Source of the DNA: Apoda limacodes
Taxonomy: Eukaryota > Arthropoda > Insecta > Lepidoptera > Limacodidae
DNA: 64,000 bases
Direction: 5' to 3'
Assembly (NCBI GenBank): GCA_946406115.1
Contig: OX291544.1
Coordinates: forward strand, 29,157,521-29,221,520
The notes under the pieces are model-generated. The model was not told the DNA's origin, searched no databases, and was given only the letters and a program-made list of their open reading frames with translations. Every line of letters begins with the position of its first letter. Positions within the stretch are counted from its first letter, which is position 1. Position numbers and translations under genes: made by a program. Positions 35,552-46,208 of the stretch are shown here, piece by piece.

Positions 35552-35918
35552 ATATTTTTGGACATTATACACCGCGCCGTCTGGCCACACAGTAACCATA
35601 TCTTGTGTTATGGATACCAGACAACGGATACAAATAAATAAATAAATACAAATAATAATAAATATTTTTTGGACAGTACACACAGCGCCGTCTGGCCCAA
35701 AAGTAAGCAAAGCTTGTGTTTTGTATACCAGACCACGGATACAAATACATATTATTACTTTGTTTTTTGTAAATACATACATATAATACATAAATACACC
35801 CAGACTCCAGACAAACACAAATGTTTATCACATAAATGTTTGTCTAGCGCGGGAATCGAAGCCACGCCCTCTGCACAGCAGCCGGCCACACTAACAACTA
35901 GGCTGCGACATATGTATC
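35552..35918 (-). mobile_element. tRNA-derived SINE (minus) with internal duplication
   Basis: The minus strand starts with a tRNA-like head: TCGCAGCCTAGTTGTTAGTG and the box-B-like GGCTTCGATTCCCGC. The tail contains TGTCCAAAAA and CAGACGGCGC. The tail block (CCGTCTGGCC..TTGTGTT..GATACCAGAC..CGGATACAAATA) is present twice, at 35576-35640 and 35685-35750. A second copy of the family is at 63255-63512. Open frames in either direction are incidental. Confidence 0.8.
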
Positions 35919-36878
35919 ACTTTTTTTGTAAATAAACCTCAAGTGTATGAGTAATACAGACTCAAGACAAACACAAAGAAAAACACACAACGAAACTATA
36001 CCTTGCCTTGTCAGTCGAGCTATCGCGGTGCGTCGAGCAAAACGTTATCAAAATTTTCAAATAACAATGGATGTACACGGCGAGGTTTAGTTTTAACCGG
36101 CTTCACTTCGTTGTCGCAGCGGTTCCATCTGAACCTTTTTTATTTGATCTGAGGTGAAATACGTTACAGTAATAATACGTTTCTTATTATTGCCTTTTTC
36201 ATGTGAATGTCAACTTGAAAACCCTGAAATGCAAAATTGTAATACTAATCTGATCCCGAAAACTTGGTAAAAATTGATTTAAAAGTTTGACGCAGAAGGA
36301 TATACAACAAAAGAGTTCAGTAAAAGCTTTTAGAAAGCTACTAGTGTATAGTGGCGGTATTCTCTACCAGCTAACCACAAGCTTAATATAGGGGAGAGTG
36401 GGTAGGATTCGTACACCGGGAGCATTCGTACAGTGGTGATATCCCCGTTATTGAATACAGTGGCGTGTTCACGTTTGTGTGGGTAACTTCCACTCATACG
36501 CATACGCTACCCGCGGGGCGGCGCAACAGTGCGGCCGCCAGCTTCGACACGACAGGTTCATTCATGTCTTCGCTCCAGGTAAGTTTATTTTGTAATCACC
36601 TTGAAACACGTTTAAATCTTATAAGTTTTGCTCTAATTAGATAAAGTGATTAATATAGTTTATGATTTGATATCGAGGTTTTATATGTAAACCACCATTT
36701 TGGGATAACTACAACGGTTATTTTTATTTTAAATTTATTTGTTGATTTGTTGGGTTGGGTTACCTTCGTACAGTTGTCAGTGGGGTAGATTCGTACTGTA
36801 CGAATGCTCCCCACTCTGAACTGCGTAAGTAAAAAGATCTTATTCCATGAATATTGTTATTATTATTTCAGAACCATT

Positions 36879-37058
36879 ATGCCGCGAGTATATGTAAAAA
36901 AAGGGACAAGATCGGGAGATGTAAATGAAGACACAATGAAGTCAGCGATAGAAGAAGTTTTTAATAAAACATTGTCTATTAGAAAATCTGCGCAAAAATA
37001 TGGAAGTAATCCGGCCCTACCCCAAAGTGGACAGAAACGCGTCGAAAAAGTCGAATAA
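36879..37058 (+). pseudogene. pogo-like transposase N-terminus (HTH_psq)
   Basis: ATG at 36879, seven bases after a good acceptor, opens MPRVYVKKGTRSGDVNED and AIEEVFNKTLSIRKSAQKYG. This is the start of a psq-type helix-turn-helix, the DNA-binding end of pogo/Tigger transposases (helix with SIRKSAQKYG). After residue 42 it runs into SNPALPQSGQKRVEKVE, consistent with a deletion or frame change, and stops at 37058 (59 residues). It could still encode a short DNA-binding peptide, but I treat it as a remnant. Confidence 0.75.
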
Positions 37059-37670
37059 AGGAAGACAGCCAGGAAAAACGAGAATATATACAGAAACTCC
37101 GAAAAAAACAAGGCTAGAAGGAATAGAGAAAGCAAAACAGTTGAAAAAGAAACAAAAGGCCAAGGAGATGAAACAAGCATTATTTTCTCTATCAACCAAA
37201 CACAAAAAACTTAAGAAAACTGTAAATACAACTAAATCAAAGAGGCAAAAGAAAACTGTAAAGCCTGACAGTGAAAATGAGACTGATTCTAAGGATGACG
37301 CTAATGTAAGTTTAAAAACTTCTTGCTCTCCCACAGAAGAGATGTCTGAGGAATCGGATTTTCAAGATGAAACTCCAGTTATATCAATTAACATCAAAGA
37401 AGGATGTTTCGTCCTTGTAAAATTCGCGAAAAAAAGGTCTGTTCTATATTATGTTGGGCAGGTGCTTAAAAAATACAGTCCCACTGAATACAAGGTTTCA
37501 TTTTTCATGAAGAAGCCTGGTACTTCGAAATTTGTGCCACCACCAAAGATGAGGGCACAGTTTACATATCAGATGTAGTACACACACTGTCGCCATCAAA
37601 ATCTGCTTCAACAGCGAGAACAGCCCACATATTTAGTTTCGGAAAAGACTTATCTAAATATGATGTTGGA
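37033..37670 (+). pseudogene. pogo-like transposase C-terminal remnant
   Basis: Frame 37033-37578 gives KGRQPGKTRIYTETPKK, the KxR-GKxRIYTDTP block that follows the DDE domain in this family, then a long Lys-rich stretch, an acidic Ser/Glu stretch, and CFVLVKFAKKRSVLYYVG. After a frame change the true tail continues as VYISDVVHTL to IFSFGKDLSKYDVG, with a stop at about 37670. Its overlap with the HTH frame at 37033-37058, one base apart, marks the site of the large internal deletion. Confidence 0.7.
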
Positions 37671-38195
37671 TAATACATCTATTATTACCTAAAACTAAGA
37701 CTCGTTACTGTAACGGTATTATTTATAATGTTGATTAATTATTTATCCTATTAAAAAGAGAAAAAAATTATCACAAGTTTTTTGTTACTAAAAAATAAGA
37801 AGTTATTATTAGTATTCAAGTACTTAAAAAAGAATAATCGTTAATTGTTACTACATAAAGGCTGATTTAGTGTTAACTTTGATCTCAATAAATGATAATA
37901 TTACATTGAATAAATGGTTTTTACTTTGATTGTACGAAGGTTCCTCACTATGAACGAATGTACCCTACGGTATGTACGAAACTACCCCACGTGTGGGGTA
38001 GTTTCGTACGTTTCCCATTTTTGAGAAAAATCACTGTAGCATCGCCATGCTGCTTAGTATCCTAAAGACACTTCATTATTATTAAAGCCAGATAAGTAAG
38101 GTATATAGCAGCATTGAATTTATTATAAAATTGTTAACAGTTATTTTTTTATGTGGCTTACAAAAAAATGTGTACGAATCCTACCCACTCTCCCC

Positions 38196-38223
38196 TACAG
38201 TGTTAAAGGCGGTGCTATAATAT
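38196..38223. other. Spacer between pogo element and LINE
   Basis: Short unassigned sequence. Confidence 0.3.
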
Positions 38224-38278
38224 ATAAAAAATAGTCGTGCGCGCGCATTTAGCGGTGGATGCGCCGTAGCCGATCGTA

Positions 38279-39553
38279 ATGGCCTCGATCGTGTAATACG
38301 TGCAATATTGTGATAGACGAACTTTTAGCATTTGTACAAAACAAAATATCAGTGATAGACGAAATTACTCTCATAAAAATATGTGTATCGGCGTTTGATA
38401 GTGAACAAATCAAGCGATCAAAGTCATTATTTTTTGATTCAATACCTACGGATAGGCGTAAAATTACACGAAAAAACAAGGGCAAGGAGAATCGTGATAT
38501 CGAAGACATCATAGCCCTTTACAAAAGCGTAGAACGGGAGCTGATTCCGGTTTTTGTAACCCATGATTTAGACAAACTTCCACCAGTGACCTTTGACCAA
38601 CTAGATGTCACCAAATTGTTAAGAGATCTGGTTTTGGTCAAATCGAAAGTGAGCGATATTGAAACCAATTACGTGACGGTTGATCAGCTGGAGGAAGTAA
38701 AAAGGGACGTGAAAATATTAAAGACTACTTCATGTCAGTCGACAACTCATAAATACCGTAACATAAATATTAACAGAAGAAGAGGTGCATACATGGACAG
38801 TGGTCCCATGGGTCTCTCGCATTTTGATACTGATATGACTATTAAAAATAACACGAGCCATATATCTAACTCGTTATCACCGAAAGAAAGAATCGGTACT
38901 GTACAAAAAGATGCTCACTTTGCTACCCTCTTGTCGAGTGTCCGTTGCGTTTCAAGTGATATGACTCATGCACGAGTGAGCGTGGAGCGTGAGCCACCGC
39001 CCGCGCTGCTGGCCAACCCGTGCGAGCCACCGCCGCTGTCGGCTAACCCCGCGGCGCCGTGCAAGCGAGTGCCCGATCGTGAATATACGGCTAACTCTAG
39101 CAACCAATCGACAACTGCCGAAAACATTGATACGCAGATTTCATACATCGTCAGGCAGAATGGCAGGAAGTAAAACCACGTAAGCCCAAAACAAACTACC
39201 GGTACTTAAGTAAGACAGGGATCTGCAGGGAGAATGAAGGGAAATTTGGGGCCGCGGAAGCTAAAGTACCTATATTCATAACGAGGGTGCATAAAGAAAC
39301 CACAGAAATTGACATTGCTGACTACATTAAAAAAAAGACGCAAGAGATTGTGAGATTAGAAAAAATTACGTTTAAAAAGGATAAGAATTATAATGCATAT
39401 AAATTTTTTGTGTCAGAGACGAAACTGCCTATGTTTCTAAATGACGAACTATGGCCACAAGGAATTATTTTCCGTCGCTTTGTGCATTTTTATAGGCATA
39501 AAAACGTACACGGTCCTGACCAAAACCTAAATGGCAGACTGTCTCATAAATAG
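38279..39553 (+). pseudogene. LINE ORF1 (gag-like), frameshifted
   Basis: An ATG at 38279 (MASIV) is one base out of frame with the main frame 38310-39173. That frame starts at GTG only because of the shift, and reads VIDELLAFVQNKISVIDE, ALYKSVERELIPVFVTHD, DKLPPVTFDQLDVTKLL, then a coiled-coil-like segment and a Pro/Ala-rich stretch. A second shift near 39160 leads into WQEVKPRKPKTNYRYLSK, KVPIFITRVHKETTEIDIAD, and IIFRRFVHFYRH, ending at 39553. This layout is the ORF1 commonly found upstream of EN-RT ORFs in lepidopteran CR1-like LINEs; database names such as 'zinc finger DNA binding protein' are misleading. Confidence 0.7.
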
Positions 39554-39815
39554 AAGCACAAAGTTAGTTAGTTTCAACTGCAAAAACGTATTCATATTAG
39601 GTGACTTTAATGCCCATCCAACAAAATTATTTTTTAAAGAGCTATTGGCATTCTGTAGTAATGAAAACTGGACTTGTGTAGATGTAGACAGATTAGGGCT
39701 TTTTTCAGACACCTATACCTTTGTAAGTGAGGCGCATGGTTCACGCAGCTGGCTTGATCACTGCTTGGTCACGAGCTCAGCTTTGCTAAACCATTGTTCG
39801 ATGGTTCACATACTG
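39531..39815 (+). pseudogene. LINE ORF2 endonuclease remnant with deletion
   Basis: ATG at 39531 overlaps the end of ORF1. MADCLINRSTKLVSFNCKNV is the start of ORF2, followed at once by FILGDFNAHPTKLFF and GSRSWLDHCLVTS, the GDFN and S-W-L-D-H active-site motifs of AP-type endonucleases. The usual first EN motifs (E-T-W) are absent, so roughly the first half of EN is deleted. Confidence 0.75.
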
Positions 39816-39950
39816 AAAAACAAATCTATAATCCGTTTTTTTTTTATACTGTGTACTACTTACATTAGCTCTTAAGATAAATTCTAATACTAACAACTGT
39901 GTATGTTTATATGATCCTAGTTGGTCGAAATAAATTTTTTTTTTTATTTT

Positions 39951-41836
39951 ATTAAACTAGGTTTAACTAACTAGCCGATTAGTAAAAAGCAAAAAAGGAA
40001 CAAACAGTTCAAATTAAACGTAAACTAATATAAGATGGTTGAAGGGATAAATTGGAATATTTATATAAACACATACAAAAACATACCTACATACACATAA
40101 GCACGTTTTAAGATATATATAGATGTACTTACAAGTATATAAGATTAATGTACTATATTAAATATATATTATAAATATATTTATATTCAAAATAATTTTA
40201 CTAGAAGCCCGAGACTGTACACATAAACATTTAATTTCGTTACTGTTTAAGATAAAGTTATTTTAATTTCTCTATGAAGATATGTGTAGATTTAGCACAG
40301 CGGATGTCTTTGGGTAGTGCGTCCCTTTATCTTGTGGCTTGTCACTTATATGTTTTCGAAATAAGTGCAACCTGATTTATGAAACAGTTTAATTTTGAAC
40401 TTGATTTAACTTAAAAAGTAATAATATTACCATAGCTATACAGATACACAAAGTACTAGGTTAGTCGCGTAACTAATATTCGAAGGAAATTTGTATGGCG
40501 AGTTAAGTAATAATGCAAATTACCTCCTTGTATGTTGCGTGTACGTATGTGTTACACAACAAAGGTGTTTTGAAATTTAACCAGGTATATAAAAACTAAA
40601 ACAAAAATATATAATTTTGATTTTTTGTGTTCGTAAACTTTTTCGTTAACATCTGTAAAATATCGACAACATTGTCAATTAAACTATTACTTTTAACTAT
40701 TAAGGTTTTTTTAGTGTATGCTACAAACCGTATTAGTATTGTCAACTTTGCCAACTACCATACGAGATAGATTTAAAAAAAAAGAAACAGGCCATACGCA
40801 GAATATAGGTAGTATATTTTTTTTACTGGAGCCTATGCTGAAATATTAGTTTTATATTAAAAATTCTTTTATAAGTAGGTACTTATAGTGAACTTACCTC
40901 ATCACCTTCCAAATATCCTTGTAAAAACCGTAAATCTACAGTATGATATAGTATCGAAGTCGCTGAGTCTTGCTCTACCCTGATAAATCTATGATACGGC
41001 TGCGACAAGGTACTTGCTCTTTGAAATTAAAAAAAAAAGCATTTCAATCCGGCTTTATTAAAAATTCAAAAGGTACGAACATTGTTTTATCAAACCAGTA
41101 ATAATTTACTTTTTCTTTCCAAAGATAAAATACACCAGATTTTCATGACATTAACATAATATGAAAAAATGTATCTCATATGTGAGTTGACCTGAAAGCG
41201 CAGATGGTTCAATATTTTCATTCATTAATGTTTTATATTTGTGCAGAGAGTGACCGCAACAGATGGCGGGCGAGTATTGTTCGGGTGGGACTGAATAAAA
41301 CCGAGAAATAACGTTTATTTTTTAATACACTTATAACTTTGTGACTCTACTACTAGCTAACTCTGTGAACGTAAGCAACGTAAACAACTTTTTTATTCCT
41401 TTCTCTCTTTTCTCCTAAATTCAGACTTAACTTAAATTGCGGCTAAACTATGTAAAATACACTCATTTGTCGAAACGACTCACGTGCCAATTTTTTTTTT
41501 ACTTTTAGAACAAAAGGATGTATTATGTATAAAATACACTTATTCGTTAAAACATCTTTCCAAACCACACACACATGATTGTTAAAATAATCCAAAAGGC
41601 TATACTGGCTATGAGCACAACAACTCACTTTGATGGCAAACGTACAAATAATTTAGGAACGCATATAAAAAAACAAACAAACCCTGATATATAATCTTTA
41701 CCGATCACGGCTGTACCAATTTTTAAGATTTTTTTATGTGTGATTCAGTTCCCACTGTAAAATTGATTCTGATGGTCGCGCTTCGAATGAGTTATTAAGA
41801 ATCTTTATATTCTTCTGTACGAGTGTAAGTCTCTGA
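39951..41836. other. AT-rich non-coding DNA
   Basis: No gene or element ends recognised up to the left edge of the Harbinger element. Confidence 0.4.
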
Positions 41837-43024
41837 AACCCGCTGCCTTATTAACAATGAGTTAGCAAGAAATTGTTAACGCGCGTTGCCTGCGCCAGCA
41901 GTTCGCGGTATTGCTCAAGACATCGAATTATGTACGGAAATCGCGTACTGATGGCTACGAAAACGCTCAGCGATCAGCTTTGTTCCAAAATTGACAATAT
42001 TTTGTTGAAGAATCGCACTATCTCTTTCTGTCGTACACAAAATCGTATTACTCAGCTCAACTGTTACGTCACCTATCTGTCCCCTATATCGAACTTATGA
42101 ACACAGCAGAAAAATGCATTTTTATAGTGCGTAGCTAACACCATCTAGCGGTGAGTAGCAGTACTATTTCAACAACTTTATCAGTGTTACTCTTTTATTA
42201 TTTTACCCTTTCATGTTGGTATTTACATAATGTGGTCATCATTTTGCAAAAACTTTTGTATTGAAAAATCTAAAAGGACGAAATATTTTTTAAAATTTGA
42301 TTTCTTTAAATATGTAAGATAACTCCAAATGAACTTAATATATCTTTTTGTAGACAGTCCTTGAGATAATTGTAATTTGTAAATTTTATATTTTAGATTT
42401 TTGAGGATTTTTATAATTGTTGAATTTGTAACACACTTAGAAGGTAGCTTACAGCTCGCTAGTCGCTACATTTAAATTTTTTAAAACCTTTGCTAGCTAA
42501 CTGTTATTGCATTATAATATATTGAGTGAACATTTTTAAATTTTATCTTAAACTAATAATTTAAAGAACAGATTAGGATTATCTGGATAGAAGTAGTATA
42601 GGATAGGACAAGTTTGTTAGGTATAGTGGTCTGTGAGTTGTGTTCTCAATGGAACATAGGGTATCAAACGCCCAAATGGAGGAACTCCTTGATTATTTGT
42701 CATCGCACCAAATACTTGTGAAGGGAGTAGGTCTTGGGGCACGGTCAAAAGAAGCCATTGACCGACAATGGGACAACCTCGCCTCTAAGCTTAATGCACA
42801 TGGCTTTGGTGCAACCAAAACTGGACAACGATGGAAAAAAGTAAGTTCTACATAATATGTATTGCTGATTTAATTGTTGGTTTCTTTTTGCATGTCACTT
42901 TTTCAAATGCGTAGGTTCTTACACTTGTTATCATATAATCATCTTAAGTTTTAAAAATTATCACATTCTAACATAATTCACCTTTTAATTTATTTTAATA
43001 TTTTTGTGGATTCCATTAACTAAA
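41837..43024. repeat. Harbinger long inverted repeat, left arm
   Basis: Aligned base by base with the reverse complement of 50517-51704: same length, no indels, 7 mismatches (two near 41925, then near 42011, 42228, 42567 and two near 42885). It begins AACCCGCTGCCTTATTAACA. It contains the whole first coding exon of the Myb-like gene and its splice donor, plus about 800 bp upstream that must include any promoter. Confidence 0.95.
42649..42840 (+). CDS. Duplicate of Myb-like exon 1 in the left arm
   Basis: Sixty-four codons from ATG 42649 (MEHRVSNAQMEELLDYL...) to GQRWKK, identical to exon 1 at 50892-50701. It encodes the first part of a Myb/SANT-like DNA-binding domain (SKEAIDRQWDNLASKLNAHG). 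The donor GTAAGT follows at 42841. Reading through the donor stops after four more codons (to 42855). Splicing to the acceptor at 43121-43122 would add seven codons before a stop. Splicing to the weak AG at 43211-43212 would join in phase to the transposase frame. No second Myb exon exists on this strand, so this is a partial gene copy, a 5' leader for the transposase, or the source of a short Myb-only peptide. Confidence 0.6.
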
Positions 43025-43230
43025 TTATTATTAAATTATTATTATTATTATTATTGAATTGCAGACTGAAATAATATTTTTTAAATGTTAATTCGCTAAA
43101 TTTGTGATCTTTTTTTGTACAGAAACAGTACTTTATGTTACATTAAGACTTTATAAGACTTTTAGGTTACGATAATAAATTTGTGTGTAGTATTTTTAAT
43201 ATTAGGTAAAAGTGTTTTCTTTTAATCATA

Positions 43231-45720
43231 ATGGCACGAGCCTCTCTCGTTTTACTGGCTGAATATGAAGAAAGGCGCTCGACAAGACAAAGCTCAGCTA
43301 ATTTAAGACGAAATTTTCGAAACCACGCAAATGCCTTAGAACAGCTGTCTGATGAAGAATTTCGGAAACATTACAGACTCTCTAAAGTCTTATTTCGAAA
43401 CTTGTGCACAGAACTTCAACCAATATTACCTAGGGCAAAACATTCAACAAAAATCAGCACTGAATGTATGGTAAGCACTCTTCCCATTTAGGTTAGGAGT
43501 TAGGTTTTAGTGTTGATGCTATACAGGCTTATTTAAATATCCTTATTATTACAGGTTCTTACAGCACTATCATTTTATGCAACTGGGTCGTACCAGAAAC
43601 CTATTGGCATGAGTTTTCTACACCCATTGTGCCAGGCCAGTGTCTCAAATGTTGTGTCAGAGGTGACCAATGCATTGAATAATATTAACATATTAAGAAA
43701 ACATATTCGGTTTCCTCAAAATCGTCAGGAAAGGATTGCGCTTGTAAACAAGTAAGTAATACATAGATACCTATAGATTCTTGTTTTCTAATTACATTTA
43801 TACCTACTACCTACCTTTATCACTTAATTAATGAATAACAATATTTTACTGTATCTACCCAGATTTTCAAATCGGTTTGGATTTCCTGGAGTTTTGGGAT
43901 GCATCGATGGGACTCATGTGGCAATGGTGAAACCCACAGACCATGAAGAGCGTTTTTTTAACCGTAAACATTATCACTCAAGAAATGTGCAAATTGTAAG
44001 GGCTATCTATAATTAGTAATATTTCTATAAACTATGATTCAATACTTTTATTTATAAAAGTATTCAATAAGTATTTTTAATATGACTATGATTTCCAAAA
44101 TTTATACCTACTTACTAAATTATATTACAGATATGTGACTGTGATCTAACCATATTAAATGTAGATGCTACATTTGGAGGAGCATCACATGATGCTTACA
44201 TCTGGCGGAGCTCAGAAATAAGCCATCACATGCAACAGCTTAATCAAGATGGGGAACATGTTTGGCTCCTAGGTAAATACCAAAATATTATGTTATTTTC
44301 TTTGGATAGTTGAAATAAGGCTAGTTAAAGTCTTGCATCCATGGGCGTAGCATGGGGGGGCCTGGCCCATCCTTGAATTCTCCTGGCCTACCATAGAAAA
44401 TACGAGAAAGCTGTTCCTAACACTTTGTATGAGGGGCGGCTGGAAAATTTGTGTCTGCTATGCCCTTGGTTGCATCTTAGCCTAAGATAGGTATTGCCTG
44501 TGACTGCTAAATTTTCTTCTGGACTCTTTGACCATTCAAGTAAGTTGTTTGGCAGGATAAAAGAGCTTGGTGAGCACATCAAAAGAGAAAATAAATATTT
44601 GGTCAAGTTTAGTAGTAGTCAGTAAAAGTATTTCTGAATATTTATAGAGTAAATTACGTTTTTTAGTAAATCATACAGACCATAATGTGATGTGTGATGA
44701 TTTGTAGTTTATAGTATTAAATTTAGTTTAAAATCATACAGCTTTAATTTTCTACTGAGATTAAAAACTAAACCAGTAGCTTTTTACACACCCATATAAT
44801 AATGTGTGAAATAGCTTCATTTCATTGCATGACAGGTGGTTAGTCCATTGCCGCAACACTGCTTGTGATACAGTGTATCTGAATTAAGGTGGCCTATAAC
44901 TTATAAATCATCATTTTTGTAGTAATAAGTTGTAAAATAAAAAGAAAGGGTTGTAAGTTGTAAAATGGAAAGAAAGGGTTAAAATAATACACATACCTAT
45001 TCCGTAAAAATTTCAGGCTTCTACCTATTTAGGTTTAAAAGATAGACCTCTTTAATGGTCGGACAGACAGTGTAAACTTAGTAGGAGGACTACGTTCGCA
45101 CCTTTTGGGTACGGAACCCTAAAAACTATAATTTTTAGAGTAAAATCAAATATTCCTGACATATTTGTACAAAACCAAAAACATATTTGATTTTCATTTA
45201 ATAAAATTAAGTTTTTTTGAAACTTTCTGGATCTACATATCCGAAAGCCTATAACACTAAATAGTTTTTGAGAAATTTCTGTTAAATTGTAACCATGTCT
45301 ATTGCAGGCGACTCTGGATATCCCATCAGACCATGGCTTTTGACACCAATCGTCAATGCGGAAGCAGGCAGTGCTGAAGAAAATTATACAAATATACACT
45401 ATCGCACTAGAAACACTGTGGAACGCTGCATAGGTATTCTAAAAGCACGATGGCGATGCCTATTATCGCATAGAGTTCTCCACTACAATCATCATGTAGT
45501 GGCAAAAACAATAAATGCTTGCTGTGTGTTACACAATATAGCAAACAGGCACAGACTTCCTGTACCTGAACTATCTGAAGAAGATGCAAGGCTAGATGCA
45601 GCTCGCCAGATTAATGATGACAGGGCAGATCTTGACAGGACCGATGCATCTCGCCAGCTAGAAGATGGGCGACGAGAAAGAAACATAATGGTCCAGAGAC
45701 TTTGGAGAAATCAACACTAA
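43231..45720 (+). CDS. PIF/Harbinger transposase (HARBI1-like), 5 exons, 374 aa
   Basis: DDE_Tnp_4-type transposase that cuts and joins transposon ends in the nucleus. Exons 43231-43470, 43555-43751, 43863-43995, 44131-44272 and 45308-45720 have GT/AG borders and consistent phases (0,2,0,1), giving 375 codons with stop. Exon 1 has a helical N-terminal region (LSDEEFRKHYRLSKVLFRNL). Catalytic residues are D161 in CIDGTHV, D211 in GGASHDAYIW, and E276 in RNTVERCIG, followed by LKARWRC. The tail is rich in Glu, Asp and Arg. The length is close to HARBI1 (about 350). ATG 43231 is chosen because an in-frame TAA lies at 43207. Intron 4 (1,035 bp) holds a repeat fragment. It converges with the Myb-like gene 489 bp downstream. 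No disabling mutation was seen. Confidence 0.9.
45048..45126 (+). repeat. Repeat fragment in transposase intron 4
   Basis: GGTCGGACAGACAGTG and CTTTTGGGTACGGAACCCTA match the same common insect repeat that forms part of the tandem unit at 19.8 and 22.7 kb. Confidence 0.5.
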
Positions 45721-45815
45721 TGTTATAATTTAAAAGTGTTAATATTTGTCCTTGTAATTGTTTTTGCAACGGAGCAAAAGATAAATGTGATCAAATTATT
45801 TTATCCTAATATATC

Positions 45816-45821
45816 AATAAA
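45816..45821 (+). promoter_or_regulatory. Candidate poly(A) signal of the transposase gene
   Basis: AATAAA 96 bases after the transposase stop codon, before the convergent gene begins. Confidence 0.5.
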
Positions 45822-46208
45822 AACAAAAAGTTTTTTTTTATGGCTAAGTATCAAAAGTGAATAATAATCATAAGTAAATAATTCTATTAATATGCACTTG
45901 ACTGGTAGCTAAGTTGAAGGTGATCCTGCCTGCTTTATTAAGGGCACAAATCAATCTATGCACAGAACGGACATTTCAGTGACCAACAATTGTGTTTGTC
46001 TTGGGTGATTTCCATTCATGTGTTAATCCGATTAGAAACTCAAACATATCTCCCCCCTCTTTGCATCACGATGGACTCAGCAACAGCATGGTCTTTTAAT
46101 GAAATGCATAGAGCAACAGGGCCCCCGCGTTAGGATGCCGTGTTGCTTTATATAAAATGGTACGACATTCGTCTCAGTACAATAAAACGATTTGGAATGT
46201 AATCGTGA

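Larger units (their letters stand above)
36391..38195 (+). mobile_element. pogo/Tigger-type DNA transposon, internally deleted
   Basis: Perfect 25-bp TIRs begin GGGGAGAGTGGGTAGG at 36391 and end at 38195. TA flanks both sides, as expected for Tc1/mariner-pogo elements. The internal sequence encodes the N-terminal psq-type HTH and the C-terminal tail of a pogo-like transposase, but the middle with the CENP-B HTH and DDE catalytic domain is missing. A non-coding first exon seems to end at CAG|GTAAGT (36578/36579), with the acceptor TTTCAG at 36866-36871. The word TTCGTAC/GTACGAA occurs nine times, mostly near the ends. Confidence 0.85.
38224..39950 (+). mobile_element. Internally deleted CR1-like LINE (ORF1, part of EN, 3' UTR)
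   Basis: ORF1 is nearly full length. ORF2 starts in an overlapping frame at 39531 but jumps from the first 20 codons to the middle of the endonuclease, then to a 3' UTR ending AAATAAATTTTTTTTT near 39950. All reverse transcriptase sequence is missing. The likely 5' UTR begins around 38224. Confidence 0.75.

Noticed and set aside
35549..35935. Overlapping open frames on both strands
   Set aside because: They are shadows of a tRNA-derived SINE with an internal duplication.
36863..37334. Long minus-strand open frames across the pogo element
   Set aside because: They are antisense to the Lys-rich transposase tail and come from its base composition.
38966..39183. Open frames on other strands and frames over the Pro/Ala-rich part of LINE ORF1
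   Set aside because: GC-rich stretch of the real ORF1; shadows only.
42640..42648. GTG start three codons upstream of the Myb-like exon
   Set aside because: Eukaryotic gene; the ATG at 42649 (and 50892 in the other arm) is the sensible start.
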